Shown: positions 21,422 through 30,749, counted from the first letter of the stretch. The stretch is DNA of 64,000 nucleotides from an uncultured Eubacterium sp. (GCA_910583925.1 CAJTZJ010000005.1:41122-105121), one strand, 5' to 3'. The notes: generated by a model from the letters alone, not told the origin. A program made the numbers and translations.

Positions 21422-23059
21422 ATGAAAAAAAGATTTATAAGCATTTTATTATGCCTTATTTTAATTGCAGCTGTTTTTGCAGGCTGCGGAAGCTCAAATA
21501 ATTATTTGGATTTAATTTATCCCTTCGGCGGAAATGTTAACAGCTACGATCCCCAGATCGCATCTACATCAGATGAATTTCTTATTATAGAAAACACATT
21601 TGAGGGACTTGTTCGCTGTGATGATGAGGGCAATATTACCCCCGGCTGTGCAGAAAGCTGGGATATTACCGAAGCAGGATTGAAATACACATTTCATTTA
21701 TACCGTGGTCTTAAATGGCATATCTTCAATTCCGTTAAGGACAGAATGGGAGAGCATTATGACCCCGAACTTACAGCTTTCGACTTTGCATTTGCATTAA
21801 AACGAGCAGCGGATCCTTCAACCGAAAGCCCCCTTTATTCCACAATTTCAAATATATACAACGCACCCGAAATCAATAAGGGCTGGATAGATAAATCACA
21901 GCTTGGCGTTAAAGCGATAGACAATTATACTCTTGAAATAACACTATCAAAACCGGACGATGGATTTTTAAAAACGCTATCAACTGCCGTAGCCATGCCC
22001 TGCAACGAGGAATTCTTCAACAAAACCAACGGCAGATACGGACTCGGGCTTCAATACATAATGTTTAACGGGCAGTTCCGAGTTACAGATGAGCTTGATA
22101 ATTCGTATATATTAAGAAGCTGCTGCGGAGAAAACGGAGCATATAAGGGTCCTACAAAAACAGCTGTATCCAATATAACACTGAAAATTGTTGACGATGA
22201 TGAAAGTCTTGTTGAAAAACTCAAAAGCGGATATTACGATGCTGCGTATATAAGAGGATATGAAAGCAAGGAAATCAGCGACAAAAGCGGGATCAGTTTA
22301 ATTCCATACAGCAACACAACATGGTCATTTCTTCTGAATGCAAGAAATGGTATTCTGTCATCTGCAAATGCAAGAAAAGCAATATCGCTTGCATTATCTG
22401 AAATCAATTTTGAGGATTTTCCTTATCTTGAAAAGGCAAAGGGCTTTATCCCCCCATCCTGCTCAATCGGAAACACATCATATACCAAGAATACGAAGGA
22501 TATTACCGAAAAAGGAAATGCGGATAATGCAGTTTCCCTTTGGAAAAAAGCTGTTGAGGCAACCGCAATATATGATATCGAATTAACTGTTCTTGCACCG
22601 GAAAATATGGCTGACGAAGCAAAACTTCTGCTTCAGGGCGTTCAAAGCAGCATCGGATCCATTTCAAATGCAGAAGAGGACAAAAAAATTTCTTTTTCTC
22701 TTAAACTTGAAACAAAACCCGAAAGTGAGATTAAGTCCGCTGTTGATTCAGGTAATTATGATATTGCCCTGTATCCTTTAACTGCAACTGCATCAAGCCC
22801 GGTTTCATTCCTTAAAACATTTACAGACAATAATGTTACCGGCTTTGATGAAAGTAAATTTTCAGCTGCATTGGGAAAGGCTCAATCTTTAAATACAGCA
22901 AATGCGTGTCTTGAATGTGAAAAAAAGCTGATTGACACACATTGCTATATTCCGCTGTTCTACGAATCAAGATATTATGCAGCTGCAAAAGGTGTCAGCG
23001 GCATTTACTTTCATCCCGGCTCAGGAAGAGTAAGCTTTGTGAATACAAACAGAAAATAA
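21422..23059 (+). CDS. Peptide/nickel-type ABC substrate-binding lipoprotein (SBP family 5), solitary
   Basis: This is a secreted lipoprotein of the OppA/DppA class that binds oligopeptides or related ligands outside the membrane. ATG 21422 is preceded by GGTGA at 6 nt; the TTG two codons earlier overlaps that spacing. The signal peptide runs to FAGC with the lipid-bearing Cys at residue 22. Family features follow: SYDPQIASTSDEFLIIENTFEGL read in parts, the G-C-A-E-S-W-D-I segment, and FHLYRGLKWH. At 545 residues it has full length. No permease or ATPase genes are beside it, so it must share an importer encoded elsewhere or act as a sensor. nagB follows with its own promoter. Confidence 0.85.
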   Translation: MKKRFISILLCLILIAAVFAGCGSSNNYLDLIYPFGGNVNSYDPQIASTSDEFLIIENTFEGLVRCDDEGNITPGCAESWDITEAGLKYTFHLYRGLKWHIFNSVKDRMGEHYDPELTAFDFAFALKRAADPSTESPLYSTISNIYNAPEINKGWIDKSQLGVKAIDNYTLEITLSKPDDGFLKTLSTAVAMPCNEEFFNKTNGRYGLGLQYIMFNGQFRVTDELDNSYILRSCCGENGAYKGPTKTAVSNITLKIVDDDESLVEKLKSGYYDAAYIRGYESKEISDKSGISLIPYSNTTWSFLLNARNGILSSANARKAISLALSEINFEDFPYLEKAKGFIPPSCSIGNTSYTKNTKDITEKGNADNAVSLWKKAVEATAIYDIELTVLAPENMADEAKLLLQGVQSSIGSISNAEEDKKISFSLKLETKPESEIKSAVDSGNYDIALYPLTATASSPVSFLKTFTDNNVTGFDESKFSAALGKAQSLNTANACLECEKKLIDTHCYIPLFYESRYYAAAKGVSGIYFHPGSGRVSFVNTNRK

Positions 23060-23103
23060 AACCCGTTATATCACGGATAATCCATAAACAAAGCTGAAAA
23101 TCA

Positions 23104-23131
23104 TTGACAGAAAAAATAATTCGATTATAAT
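23104..23131 (+). promoter_or_regulatory. Sigma-A promoter of nagB
   Basis: TTGACA (23104-23109), a 16-nt spacer and TATAAT (23126-23131) are both perfect consensus boxes, 47 nt upstream of the nagB ATG. Confidence 0.85.
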
Positions 23132-23177
23132 AGTATAAAAAATATAATAAATATATAAGTTTAAGGAGAATAATAAT

Positions 23178-23903
23178 ATGAATGTACTTATTTATGATAA
23201 TGAAGAACAAATCGGAGTTGCTGCAGGCAACTATATGTGCGGACAGGTTCTTCAGAAGCCGAATTCTGTTTTAGGACTTGCAACCGGCTCAACCCCTCTT
23301 AAACCATACGGACAAATGATTGAGCTTTTCAAAAAGGGCGCCATTGATTTTTCAAAGGTTACAACCTTTAATCTTGATGAATATGTTAATCTTGATGTTG
23401 AAGATGTAAATTCTTATCATTCCTTTATGCATAAGAATCTTTTTGATCATATTAACATACCTGAAGAGAATATAAATTTTCTTAACGGAAATGCAAAGGA
23501 TTTAGAACAGGAATGCACTGAGTACGAAAACAGAATTAAAGAGGCTGGCGGAATAGACATTCAGCTTCTCGGAATAGGCTCTAACGGTCACATTGCGTTT
23601 AATGAGCCGAGCGATTGCTTCCAACGCTGGAGCCATGTGGTTGAGCTTAAGGAAAGCACTGTTCAGGACAACAGCCGTTTCTTCAAATCAATAGAAGAGG
23701 TGCCCACAAAAGCCGTTACAATGGGAATCGGCTCTATTATGCAGGCTAAAAAGATTCTGATTATAGCACTCGGAAAGAACAAGGCACAGGCTATCAAGCA
23801 GCTTATTAACGGTAATGTTACACCAATGTGCCCTGCTTCTGTTTTACAATTCCACACAGATGTTACTCTTATGCTTGACAGAGATGCAGCATCACTTATT
23901 TAA
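23178..23903 (+). CDS. nagB: Glucosamine-6-phosphate deaminase
   Basis: NagB converts glucosamine 6-phosphate to fructose 6-phosphate and ammonia, feeding amino sugars into glycolysis. The 241-residue protein has the phosphate loop LGLATGSTP (32-40), the catalytic base Asp67 in FNLDEY, and the ring-opening His138 in GSNGHIAFNEP. It is of the shorter Bacillus type without the E. coli allosteric tail. AAGGAG precedes the ATG and a very strong promoter lies upstream. No nagA or transporter is next to it. Confidence 0.96.
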   Translation: MNVLIYDNEEQIGVAAGNYMCGQVLQKPNSVLGLATGSTPLKPYGQMIELFKKGAIDFSKVTTFNLDEYVNLDVEDVNSYHSFMHKNLFDHINIPEENINFLNGNAKDLEQECTEYENRIKEAGGIDIQLLGIGSNGHIAFNEPSDCFQRWSHVVELKESTVQDNSRFFKSIEEVPTKAVTMGIGSIMQAKKILIIALGKNKAQAIKQLINGNVTPMCPASVLQFHTDVTLMLDRDAASLI

Positions 23904-23922
23904 TTGAAAGGATTCTGATACC

Positions 23923-24492
23923 GTGACAAAGAAAGAAAAGGAAGAATTAGAAAGAAAGCAGAAAAAAAATAGTAAAGCAAAAAGCTTAGCTATTCTCATC
24001 CTGGTTGTTTTATTAATTGCCGTTATTGCTTTTTTCCTGTTTAAAGAAGGAATCATTCCCTCCGGAAAAGAAGAATCATCCGTGTCCGATCCGGCAAATT
24101 CCGTTTCAGACACAATTGATTATTCAGACAGCAGCAATTCAAATAATAACAGCCAAACAAGCGAAAACAAGACGGAAGATGAAAGCTCGGGCGAGAAACC
24201 ATCCTCTGATAACAATGATGCGAATGAAGCTGAAACGCCGAATCATAATGACGGCAGCGTTTATTCAGCCTCCCTTCCGCTTACAGTTGACGATGCACTT
24301 GCTATCCTGAATTCCAGATACGGCAAGGAATACAGAATTAATATGTCAACATCAGGAAACGGATACAATAATTTTGCAGTGTTCAAAGATGACGAAAGAT
24401 ACGCAACAGTAAGCGTGAACCTTTCAACCGGAGATGCAACCGAAATCATTATGGACACGGGCAATCAAACAAAATTCAACCTTCTGAAATAA
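23923..24492 (+). CDS. Membrane-anchored protein with a Ser/Asn-rich linker and small C-terminal domain
   Basis: I do not recognise a named family. This 189-residue protein has a charged cytosolic start (KKEKEELERKQKK), one membrane helix (about residues 22-40), and a low-complexity extracellular linker rich in Ser, Asn, Asp and Glu (about 50-112). A compact domain of about 70 residues follows. That domain (LTVDDALAILNSRYG, then strands ending in V-S-V-N-L-S-T-G-D-A) has the look of a PepSY-type fold, by pattern only. The start is GTG with AAAGGA upstream. It sits 19 nt after nagB and 15 nt before metG, so it probably belongs to one transcript. Confidence 0.7.
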   Translation: MTKKEKEELERKQKKNSKAKSLAILILVVLLIAVIAFFLFKEGIIPSGKEESSVSDPANSVSDTIDYSDSSNSNNNSQTSENKTEDESSGEKPSSDNNDANEAETPNHNDGSVYSASLPLTVDDALAILNSRYGKEYRINMSTSGNGYNNFAVFKDDERYATVSVNLSTGDATEIIMDTGNQTKFNLLK

Positions 24493-24507
24493 TGAAAGGA
24501 TTTATAA

Positions 24508-26454
24508 ATGGCAGATAAAGAAAAATTTTATATTACAACCCCTATATATTATCCATCCGGCAATCCTCATATCGGGCATTGCTATACAACAGTTGCCTGC
24601 GACTCTATAGCCAGATATAAACGGCTGCAGGGGAAGGATGTAATGTTCCTTACAGGAACAGACGAACATGGTCTTAAAATTGAACAGAAAGCAGCTGAAA
24701 AAGGAGTTACTCCTAAAGAATATGTTGATGAAATAGTTGAAACCTTCAAAAAGCTTTGGAGCTATATGAACATCAACTACGACAGATATATCCGAACAAC
24801 TGACGATTACCACATCGAAACGGTTCAGAAAATATTTAAAGCGCTTTATGACAAAGGATATATCTATAAAGGAAAATATACAGGCAAATACTGCACACCC
24901 TGTGAAAGCTTCTGGACAGACAGCCAGCTTGTTGACGGCAAATGTCCTGATTGCGGAAGAGATGTTGTTGAAGCATCAGAAGAAGCTTATTTCTTTAAAA
25001 TGGCACCGTTTGCAGAAAGAATTGAAAAGCTTTTAACAGAAACAGATTATCTTCAGCCAAAATCAAGAGCAACAGAGCTTGTTAACAACTTTATTAAACC
25101 GGGTCTTGAGGATTTATGCGTATCCAGAACCTCCTTTACATGGGGCATTCCCGTTACCTTCGATAACAAGCATGTTATTTATGTATGGATTGATGCACTT
25201 TCCAACTATATCAGTGCTCTTGGCTATCTTAATAGTGCTTATAACGATTATGACAAATTCTGGCCGGCAAATGTTCATATGGTAGCAAAGGATATCATGC
25301 GTTTTCACGCAATCATATGGCCTGCAATGCTTATGGCACTTGATCTTGAGCTTCCGAAGCACCTTGCCGTGCATGGCTGGATTACCTTTAACGGACAAAA
25401 GATGTCCAAATCAATCGGAAATGTTGTTGACCCGTTCGTTCTTGGAGAAAGATACGGCTGTGATGCAATAAGATACCATATTTTAAGAGAAATGGCTCTT
25501 GGTGCTGACAGCTCTTTTTCCAATGAAATTATGATAAACCGTATTAATTCAGATCTTGCAAATGATTTGGGAAACCTTGTTTCAAGAACGGTTGCAATGG
25601 TTGAGAAATATTTCGGCGGAACACTTCCTGCAGAACGAGAAGCAGATGAAGTTGATCATGAGCTTATCAGTATGGTTACCTCTCTTCGTGATAAAACAGA
25701 CCATTTCATAGATGAAACTCAGCTTAACAATGCACTTGCAGAAATCTTTAAAGTTATTTCAAGAGCAAACAAATATATTGATGAAACAACACCTTGGATA
25801 TTAGGAAAAGACGAAAGCCAAAAAGCTCGTATTGCATCCGTTCTTTATAATCTTCTTGAAGCAATCAGGGTAAGCACAACGCTTCTTTCCTGTTTTATGC
25901 CTTCAACAATGCCTAAAGTTTGGGAACAGATAGGTGCAGACGAAAATCTTATAACTTATGAAAATGCCGGAAAAATCGGAGTTCTTCCATCAGATGTAAC
26001 AGTTAAGAAAGGGGCTGCTCTTTTCCCAAGAATTGATGTTGAAAAGGAAATAGAAGAGCTTAACACCCTTATTCAGAAGCAGATGGATGAAGCAGCCGCT
26101 GACAGCATCGACGAGCCTCAACAGCTTCCCGAAATTCAGTTTGATGATTTTACAAAGGTTGAGCTTCGTGTTGCAAAAATCCTTGAATGCGAGCCTGTTA
26201 AAAAAGCTAAAAAGCTTCTCAAGCTTCAGGTTAATGACGGAACAGCAGAGCCAAGGCAGATTGTTTCGGGAATTTCACAATGGTATAAGCCTGAGGATTT
26301 AATCGGAAAATCTGTTATTATTGTTGCAAACCTTAAGCCTGCCAAGCTTTGCGGAGAAATGAGCTACGGCATGCTTCTTGCAGGAGATACGGAAGACGGC
26401 GGAGTTCAGGTTGCATTTATTGACGGAATTGAACCGGGAACCAAATTAAGATAA
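24508..26454 (+). CDS. metG: Methionyl-tRNA synthetase
   Basis: The enzyme charges initiator and elongator tRNA with methionine. The 648-residue protein has the class I HIGH motif at 21-24, a single zinc knuckle (C129, C132, C146, C149) and KMSKS at 298-302. An anticodon-binding helical domain follows. The C-terminal tRNA-binding domain (about 545-648, FDDFTKVELRVAKILECE onward, then VANLKPAKLCGEMSYGM) gives dimerisation and extra tRNA affinity. AAAGGA precedes the ATG. The stop TAA shares its last base with the ATG of tatD (TAATG), so the two are translationally coupled, a common pairing in Firmicutes. Confidence 0.98.
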   Translation: MADKEKFYITTPIYYPSGNPHIGHCYTTVACDSIARYKRLQGKDVMFLTGTDEHGLKIEQKAAEKGVTPKEYVDEIVETFKKLWSYMNINYDRYIRTTDDYHIETVQKIFKALYDKGYIYKGKYTGKYCTPCESFWTDSQLVDGKCPDCGRDVVEASEEAYFFKMAPFAERIEKLLTETDYLQPKSRATELVNNFIKPGLEDLCVSRTSFTWGIPVTFDNKHVIYVWIDALSNYISALGYLNSAYNDYDKFWPANVHMVAKDIMRFHAIIWPAMLMALDLELPKHLAVHGWITFNGQKMSKSIGNVVDPFVLGERYGCDAIRYHILREMALGADSSFSNEIMINRINSDLANDLGNLVSRTVAMVEKYFGGTLPAEREADEVDHELISMVTSLRDKTDHFIDETQLNNALAEIFKVISRANKYIDETTPWILGKDESQKARIASVLYNLLEAIRVSTTLLSCFMPSTMPKVWEQIGADENLITYENAGKIGVLPSDVTVKKGAALFPRIDVEKEIEELNTLIQKQMDEAAADSIDEPQQLPEIQFDDFTKVELRVAKILECEPVKKAKKLLKLQVNDGTAEPRQIVSGISQWYKPEDLIGKSVIIVANLKPAKLCGEMSYGMLLAGDTEDGGVQVAFIDGIEPGTKLR

Positions 26455-27221
26455 TGTATAGCAATATTTTTGATACACACAGCCATTATGACGATAAACA
26501 GTTTAATGCAGACAGAAGTATACTTCTTAAATCTGTTAAGCAAAATGGTGTTTGCAGCATTGTCAGCTGCGGGTGTGATATAGAAACAACCGAATTCAAC
26601 AAACAGCTTTCTGATGAATACGATTTTATGTATTTTGCTGCAGGCTTTCACCCTGAATGCCTTGAGGATGCAGATATTTCCGACCTTGATAAAATCAAGG
26701 AATATGCACAGTATAAGAAATGCGTTGCAATTGGTGAAATCGGACTTGATTATCATTGGATGAGCAGCAGCAAGGAAAAACAAAAGGAATTCTTCACCGC
26801 TCAGATTCAGCTTGCAAAAGAGCTTGATATGCCTGTTATTGTACACGACCGTGAAGCTCACGGAGATACACTTGATATCTTAAAAGAAACCCACCCAAGC
26901 GGCGTTGTACACTGCTTTTCCGGTTCAAAGGAAATGGCAAAGGAAATCATAAAACTCGGAATGTATATAGGTTTAAACGGCGTTGTAACCTTTAAAAACG
27001 CAAGAAAAAGCCTTGAAGTTATTAAAGAAATTCCGCTTGAAAGGCTTGTTCTTGAAACAGATTGTCCTTATCTTGCTCCCGAACCTATGAGGGGCAGACG
27101 GAATGATTCATCACTTATCCCGTTCACCGCCCAAAAGCTGGCAAATGAATTGGATATGGATACACAAACCCTGCTTGATATAACAGCAGAAAACGCAAAA
27201 AGGCTTTACAATTTTAAATAA
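26454..27221 (+). CDS. tatD: TatD-family metal-dependent DNase/hydrolase
   Basis: TatD enzymes are zinc- or magnesium-dependent TIM-barrel hydrolases; some are 3 prime exonucleases and the Firmicutes YabD group accompanies metG. The 255-residue protein has every metal ligand motif: DTHSHYD (8-14), GEIGLDYHW (about 96-104), VHDREAH, HCFSG, and ETDCPYLAPEP near 200. The start codon overlaps the metG stop by one base. Confidence 0.94.
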   Translation: MYSNIFDTHSHYDDKQFNADRSILLKSVKQNGVCSIVSCGCDIETTEFNKQLSDEYDFMYFAAGFHPECLEDADISDLDKIKEYAQYKKCVAIGEIGLDYHWMSSSKEKQKEFFTAQIQLAKELDMPVIVHDREAHGDTLDILKETHPSGVVHCFSGSKEMAKEIIKLGMYIGLNGVVTFKNARKSLEVIKEIPLERLVLETDCPYLAPEPMRGRRNDSSLIPFTAQKLANELDMDTQTLLDITAENAKRLYNFK

Positions 27222-27251
27222 AAGAATTGCACTTCATCTTCCCTGACATTC

Positions 27252-27285
27252 AAAAAGGTCACGAACTATAGTTCGTGACCTTTTT
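27252..27285. terminator. Bidirectional terminator between tatD and gatD
   Basis: A nearly perfect 34-nt palindrome (AAAAAGGTCACGAACTA and its complement) is flanked by A and T runs and lies between the converging genes. Confidence 0.9.
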
Positions 27286-27289
27286 CATA

Positions 27290-28024
27290 TTATTCCCTGA
27301 CAAATCTTTTAACGATGTATTCATTTGCCTGAATTTCTTCAGCATCATCAAGAGAAGAGAGATTTGCTTCGCCGTATTTTCTTTCAAGTGCCTTTGTAAT
27401 CAGATAATCACAAATCTGTGGATTCTTCGGAAGCAGCGGACCATGAAGATAGGTTCCGATAACATTTTTATAAACAACACCCTCGTAACCGCTTTTTCCA
27501 TCATTGCCGGAACCATAAAGCACTCTTCCGAAAGGCTTATTATCGTTAATATATGTTCTGCCGCCGTGGTTTTCAAAGCCGACAACAGGCATATCAACAA
27601 GCTCACTTTGCAGCACGATATTATCAATCAGTCTGCCCTCCTCCTGCTCCGTATAAATATCAACAAGATTAAGACCCTCTATCAATCCGGAATCTGTTTT
27701 ATAATACTTTCCGAGAAGCTGATAACCGCCGCAAACCGCAATAACAACACCGTTATCCTCAACATATTCTTTAAATTCCTTTTGAATTTCAAGAAGATTG
27801 CGGCATACAATTGCCTGTTCCCTGTCAGAACCTCCGCCGAGAAGAACAATATCAAGCTTTGAAAAATCAATTTCATCCCCTGTATTGAATTCCATTGTTT
27901 CGGCATCTATCCCGCGCCATTTGCATCGCTGCATCATACAGGCAATATTGCCTCTGTCGCCATACAGATTTAAAAGATCGGGATAAAGATGCCCGATAGT
28001 AATTTTCATGTTCTTATCAGCCAT
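27290..28024 (-). CDS. gatD: Lipid II isoglutaminyl synthase, glutamine amidotransferase subunit GatD
   Basis: GatD releases ammonia from glutamine for MurT, which amidates the D-glutamate of lipid II; the modification is needed for normal cell-wall cross-linking in Gram-positives. The 244-residue protein is a CobB/CobQ-type class I amidotransferase with the nucleophile C98 in AVCGGYQLLG and H194 in TYLHGPLLPKNP. Its ATG (28024) overlaps the murT stop by one base (TAATG). The gene order murT-gatD and overlap are as in Staphylococcus and Streptococcus. Confidence 0.95.
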   Translation of the reverse strand: MADKNMKITIGHLYPDLLNLYGDRGNIACMMQRCKWRGIDAETMEFNTGDEIDFSKLDIVLLGGGSDREQAIVCRNLLEIQKEFKEYVEDNGVVIAVCGGYQLLGKYYKTDSGLIEGLNLVDIYTEQEEGRLIDNIVLQSELVDMPVVGFENHGGRTYINDNKPFGRVLYGSGNDGKSGYEGVVYKNVIGTYLHGPLLPKNPQICDYLITKALERKYGEANLSSLDDAEEIQANEYIVKRFVRE

Positions 28025-29364
28025 TACTTTGCACCCTCCAATCTTTTAAGCGTATCCCTTGTACTGTAAAGTGCCGTATAATTAACAAGCACATAAAGGT
28101 TTTTACAGCCGTTTTCAACCCGTTCGCATACTGCTCTTTCAACATTCGGCTCACACATAGAAGCAATATCAACATATTTAAGGCGAAGCCCCATATCATA
28201 GCAGCGAATTCCGCTTACCGTTATTGAATTTACATTAGCGCCCTTAAATCTGTCAAAATCAACATCCCAAAGCCACGAAACATCCGTTCCGTCCTGTGCA
28301 TTATCATTGATAACAATAACAACATCTTTTAATGTTTCATCCTGCATAACAGCTGAAATATTCTGATTAAAACCGGCAGGATTTTTAGCAAGATTCAAAA
28401 CGGTTTTTGTTCCGTGAATCGTAAATTCTTCCATTCTTCCGTTTTCGGGATTGAAATTTTTAAGCATATCATTAAAGTGCTCTGCCTTCATTCCGCCTGT
28501 TCTTACTGCCGAATAAGCAGCAAGAATATTATAAACATTATAAAAGCCCTTATAGTTTGCAAAAAGCCTTTTATCCTCAACAGAAAAAAGAAGCCCCTCG
28601 CCTATTTCAACATCATAGGCATTAAAATCGATTTTCGGACGGACAAAATCACAATCCGTGCATTTATAATCGCCAAGCTGGCTGTAATGATAGAAATTAT
28701 AATGAAGCGGTGCACCGCACTTTTTGCAGAATCTTCCCTCTCTGATTTCACGGGAACCCTTATCATCAATCACCTTTTCACTTATTCCGTAAGTTACAAA
28801 ATCATTGCCGCTGTCCATTGCCAGAAAAGCCGAAAGTGCATCATCGCCGTTTACGATAACCTTCATATCAGGGGCAGACTGCATACTATCCTTTAAAATA
28901 TTCATCGTAATATCAATTTCTCCGTATCTGTCAAGCTGATCACGGAAAAGATTTGTAAGCACCATATAGTCCGGCTTAAAATGAGGAAAAACCCGCCTTG
29001 TTGAAGCCTCATCAATTTCAATAGAGGCATAGTCCGCATCCAGATTGCCATTAAGCTTTGCACCAAGCGCAAAAGCAGCAACAACACCGTTCAGCATATT
29101 TGAGCCTGTATGATTACATACAACGCTGTATCCCTCTGCCTGAATAGCAGAACAAAGCATATTATTTGTAGTGGTTTTTCCGTTTGTACCGCAAACGATA
29201 AAAATATCTTTTTTCACCTGAGCTGCAAGATCTTTTAAAATTGACGGACAAATTTTTAATGCAATCTTCCCTGCCCATGTTACACCATGCTTATGAAAAA
29301 CCCTAACGCTTATTTTTTCAACTATTTTTGCTGCCCATACAGCAAGCATTCTGCGAAAACTCAT
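28024..29364 (-). CDS. murT: Lipid II isoglutaminyl synthase, MurT subunit
   Basis: MurT is a Mur-ligase homologue that activates the alpha-carboxylate of D-glutamate in lipid II and receives ammonia from GatD. The 446-residue protein has the Mur P-loop GTNGKTT (59-65), the central DEASTRR segment, and the four-cysteine zinc ribbon that distinguishes MurT from other Mur ligases (C213, C216, C235, C238). The C-terminal half carries the MurT-specific domain (DUF1727). A consensus promoter lies upstream. Confidence 0.95.
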   Translation of the reverse strand: MSFRRMLAVWAAKIVEKISVRVFHKHGVTWAGKIALKICPSILKDLAAQVKKDIFIVCGTNGKTTTNNMLCSAIQAEGYSVVCNHTGSNMLNGVVAAFALGAKLNGNLDADYASIEIDEASTRRVFPHFKPDYMVLTNLFRDQLDRYGEIDITMNILKDSMQSAPDMKVIVNGDDALSAFLAMDSGNDFVTYGISEKVIDDKGSREIREGRFCKKCGAPLHYNFYHYSQLGDYKCTDCDFVRPKIDFNAYDVEIGEGLLFSVEDKRLFANYKGFYNVYNILAAYSAVRTGGMKAEHFNDMLKNFNPENGRMEEFTIHGTKTVLNLAKNPAGFNQNISAVMQDETLKDVVIVINDNAQDGTDVSWLWDVDFDRFKGANVNSITVSGIRCYDMGLRLKYVDIASMCEPNVERAVCERVENGCKNLYVLVNYTALYSTRDTLKRLEGAK

Positions 29365-29406
29365 AACTTATTTATCCTTATTATTTATAATAATCACTAT
29401 TAATGA

Positions 29407-29435
29407 ATTATAACAAACATTTTAATAATTATCAA
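29407..29435 (-). promoter_or_regulatory. Sigma-A promoter of murT-gatD
   Basis: On the minus strand TTGATA (29430-29435), 17 nt and TATAAT (29407-29412). Confidence 0.75.
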
Positions 29436-29461
29436 TAAAAATCAGATACAGACAATATTTA

Positions 29462-29872
29462 TCATTCTTTCTTCATATTGCTTGGATCAATTAAATTACT
29501 GATATACTCTGTTTTACCTGAAAGTACATCATCATAAAAGCACTGTTTCCAATCAATATAATCAATGCTCTTCTGAAGCCCGGCAACTTTATTCAGCAGT
29601 TCTTCTCTTTTTTTATCAAGAATAATCTTTCGCTCAGGTATTGTTGACGGACCTGAAAGGCAAAGATCAAGATATTCCTTCATTTCCTGAATGCTCATTC
29701 CGCAATTTTTTAAACAAACAAGGCTTTTTATCCAGGCAACATTCTTTTCATCAAATATTCTGTAGTTATTTTTATCCCTTTTAACATTGGGCACCAAACC
29801 CTCATTGCAATAAAACTTTAATGTTTCATACGGCATTTCAACCTGCTGGCATACATCTTTCATCGTAAACAT
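29462..29872 (-). CDS. MerR-family transcriptional regulator
   Basis: This is a 136-residue regulator with the MerR winged helix at the N terminus (MFTMKDVCQQVEMPYETLKFYCNEGLV read in parts, then R-I-F-D-E-K-N) and a C-terminal coiled-coil dimerisation helix (about 75-110). It belongs to the small-molecule or redox-responsive subgroup that often sits next to reductases and flavodoxins. Cysteines C8, C22, C53, C57, C71 and C111 are present, so a thiol-based signal is possible. It is divergent from the flavodoxin gene, and a MerR-type operator lies between them. GAGGG precedes the ATG. Confidence 0.88.
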   Translation of the reverse strand: MFTMKDVCQQVEMPYETLKFYCNEGLVPNVKRDKNNYRIFDEKNVAWIKSLVCLKNCGMSIQEMKEYLDLCLSGPSTIPERKIILDKKREELLNKVAGLQKSIDYIDWKQCFYDDVLSGKTEYISNLIDPSNMKKE

Positions 29873-29904
29873 ATAAAACCCTCTGAAAAATTTTTAAAAA
29901 AGTC

Positions 29905-29935
29905 TTGACCGGTAGTAACTACCGTGTTTTATACT
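29905..29935 (+). promoter_or_regulatory. MerR-type operator-promoter with 19-bp spacer
   Basis: TTGACC (29905-29910) and TATACT (29930-29935) are separated by 19 bp. The spacer holds the dyad CGGTAGT-A-ACTACCG (29910-29924). An overlong spacer with a central dyad is the classic design that MerR proteins untwist to activate transcription. It drives the flavodoxin gene, and the divergent merR gene starts 33 bp away. Confidence 0.85.
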
Positions 29936-30041
29936 TGCATTGTAACAGAAAAAGCACAATTAATCAAGGCAGATAAAGGTACTGAAAAGAAAATTGATGA
30001 AATTATAAAATCAAACAATCAAAAATAATAAGGAGTTACGA

Positions 30042-30749
30042 ATGAAAAAATATTTATCAATTTTAATGGTAATTGCAGTGCTTTTCAGCTTTGCAGCCTG
30101 CTCAAACAATGCAAAAAGCACAAAGACTGAAACAACAGCAAATACAACAGAAATGCAGAAAACAGAAAATACAGAAGCATCTGCTTCTGTAAGCGGCAAA
30201 ACGCTTGTTGTTTATTTTGGTGTGCCTGAAGATGTTGATACAAATGATGTGGATGCAGTGGCTGGTGCAAGCATTGTTGTGAAAGACGGAGAAAAAGTAG
30301 GTAATATACAATATGTTGCCGATATTATTCAAAAGAACACAGGTGCAGATCTGTTTCGTATTGAGCCGGAAACCCCTTATACAACAGACCATGAAGACCT
30401 TGTTGATTTGGCAAAGGAAGAGCAGAACAGCAATGCAAGACCCCAAATCAAAAACAGCATTGAAAATTTTGAGCAATATGACACTGTTTTTGTTGGCTAT
30501 CCGAATTGGTGGGGCGATATGCCGCAGATTATGTACACCTTTTTCGATACCTACGATTTTACAGGCAAAACCATTATTCCGTATAATACTCACGGCGGAA
30601 GCGGCTTTTCAAATACCATCAGCACAATAAAGAATTTAGAGCCTAACGCTAATGTGAATGAAGACGGCTATACCGTATCAAGAAATAATGTAAATGAATC
30701 AGAGTCTGAAATTATTGCCTGGCTTGACGATTTAGGTTATAATAAATAA
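30042..30749 (+). CDS. Flavodoxin-like lipoprotein
   Basis: This 235-residue protein has a lipoprotein signal (FSFAAC, lipid-bearing Cys20), a Thr/Glu-rich linker to about residue 50, and a flavodoxin-fold domain. Features of that domain are KTLVVYFGVPED (near 54-65, where the FMN phosphate loop usually is, though it is not the classic T-x-T-G-N-T), FVGYPNWWGDMP, and THGGSGFSNT. This matches the Flavodoxin_4-type proteins of gut Firmicutes. Anchoring outside the membrane suggests extracellular or membrane-face electron transfer. It is the direct target of the MerR-type promoter and AAGGAG precedes the ATG. The electron partners are unknown. Confidence 0.85.
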   Translation: MKKYLSILMVIAVLFSFAACSNNAKSTKTETTANTTEMQKTENTEASASVSGKTLVVYFGVPEDVDTNDVDAVAGASIVVKDGEKVGNIQYVADIIQKNTGADLFRIEPETPYTTDHEDLVDLAKEEQNSNARPQIKNSIENFEQYDTVFVGYPNWWGDMPQIMYTFFDTYDFTGKTIIPYNTHGGSGFSNTISTIKNLEPNANVNEDGYTVSRNNVNESESEIIAWLDDLGYNK

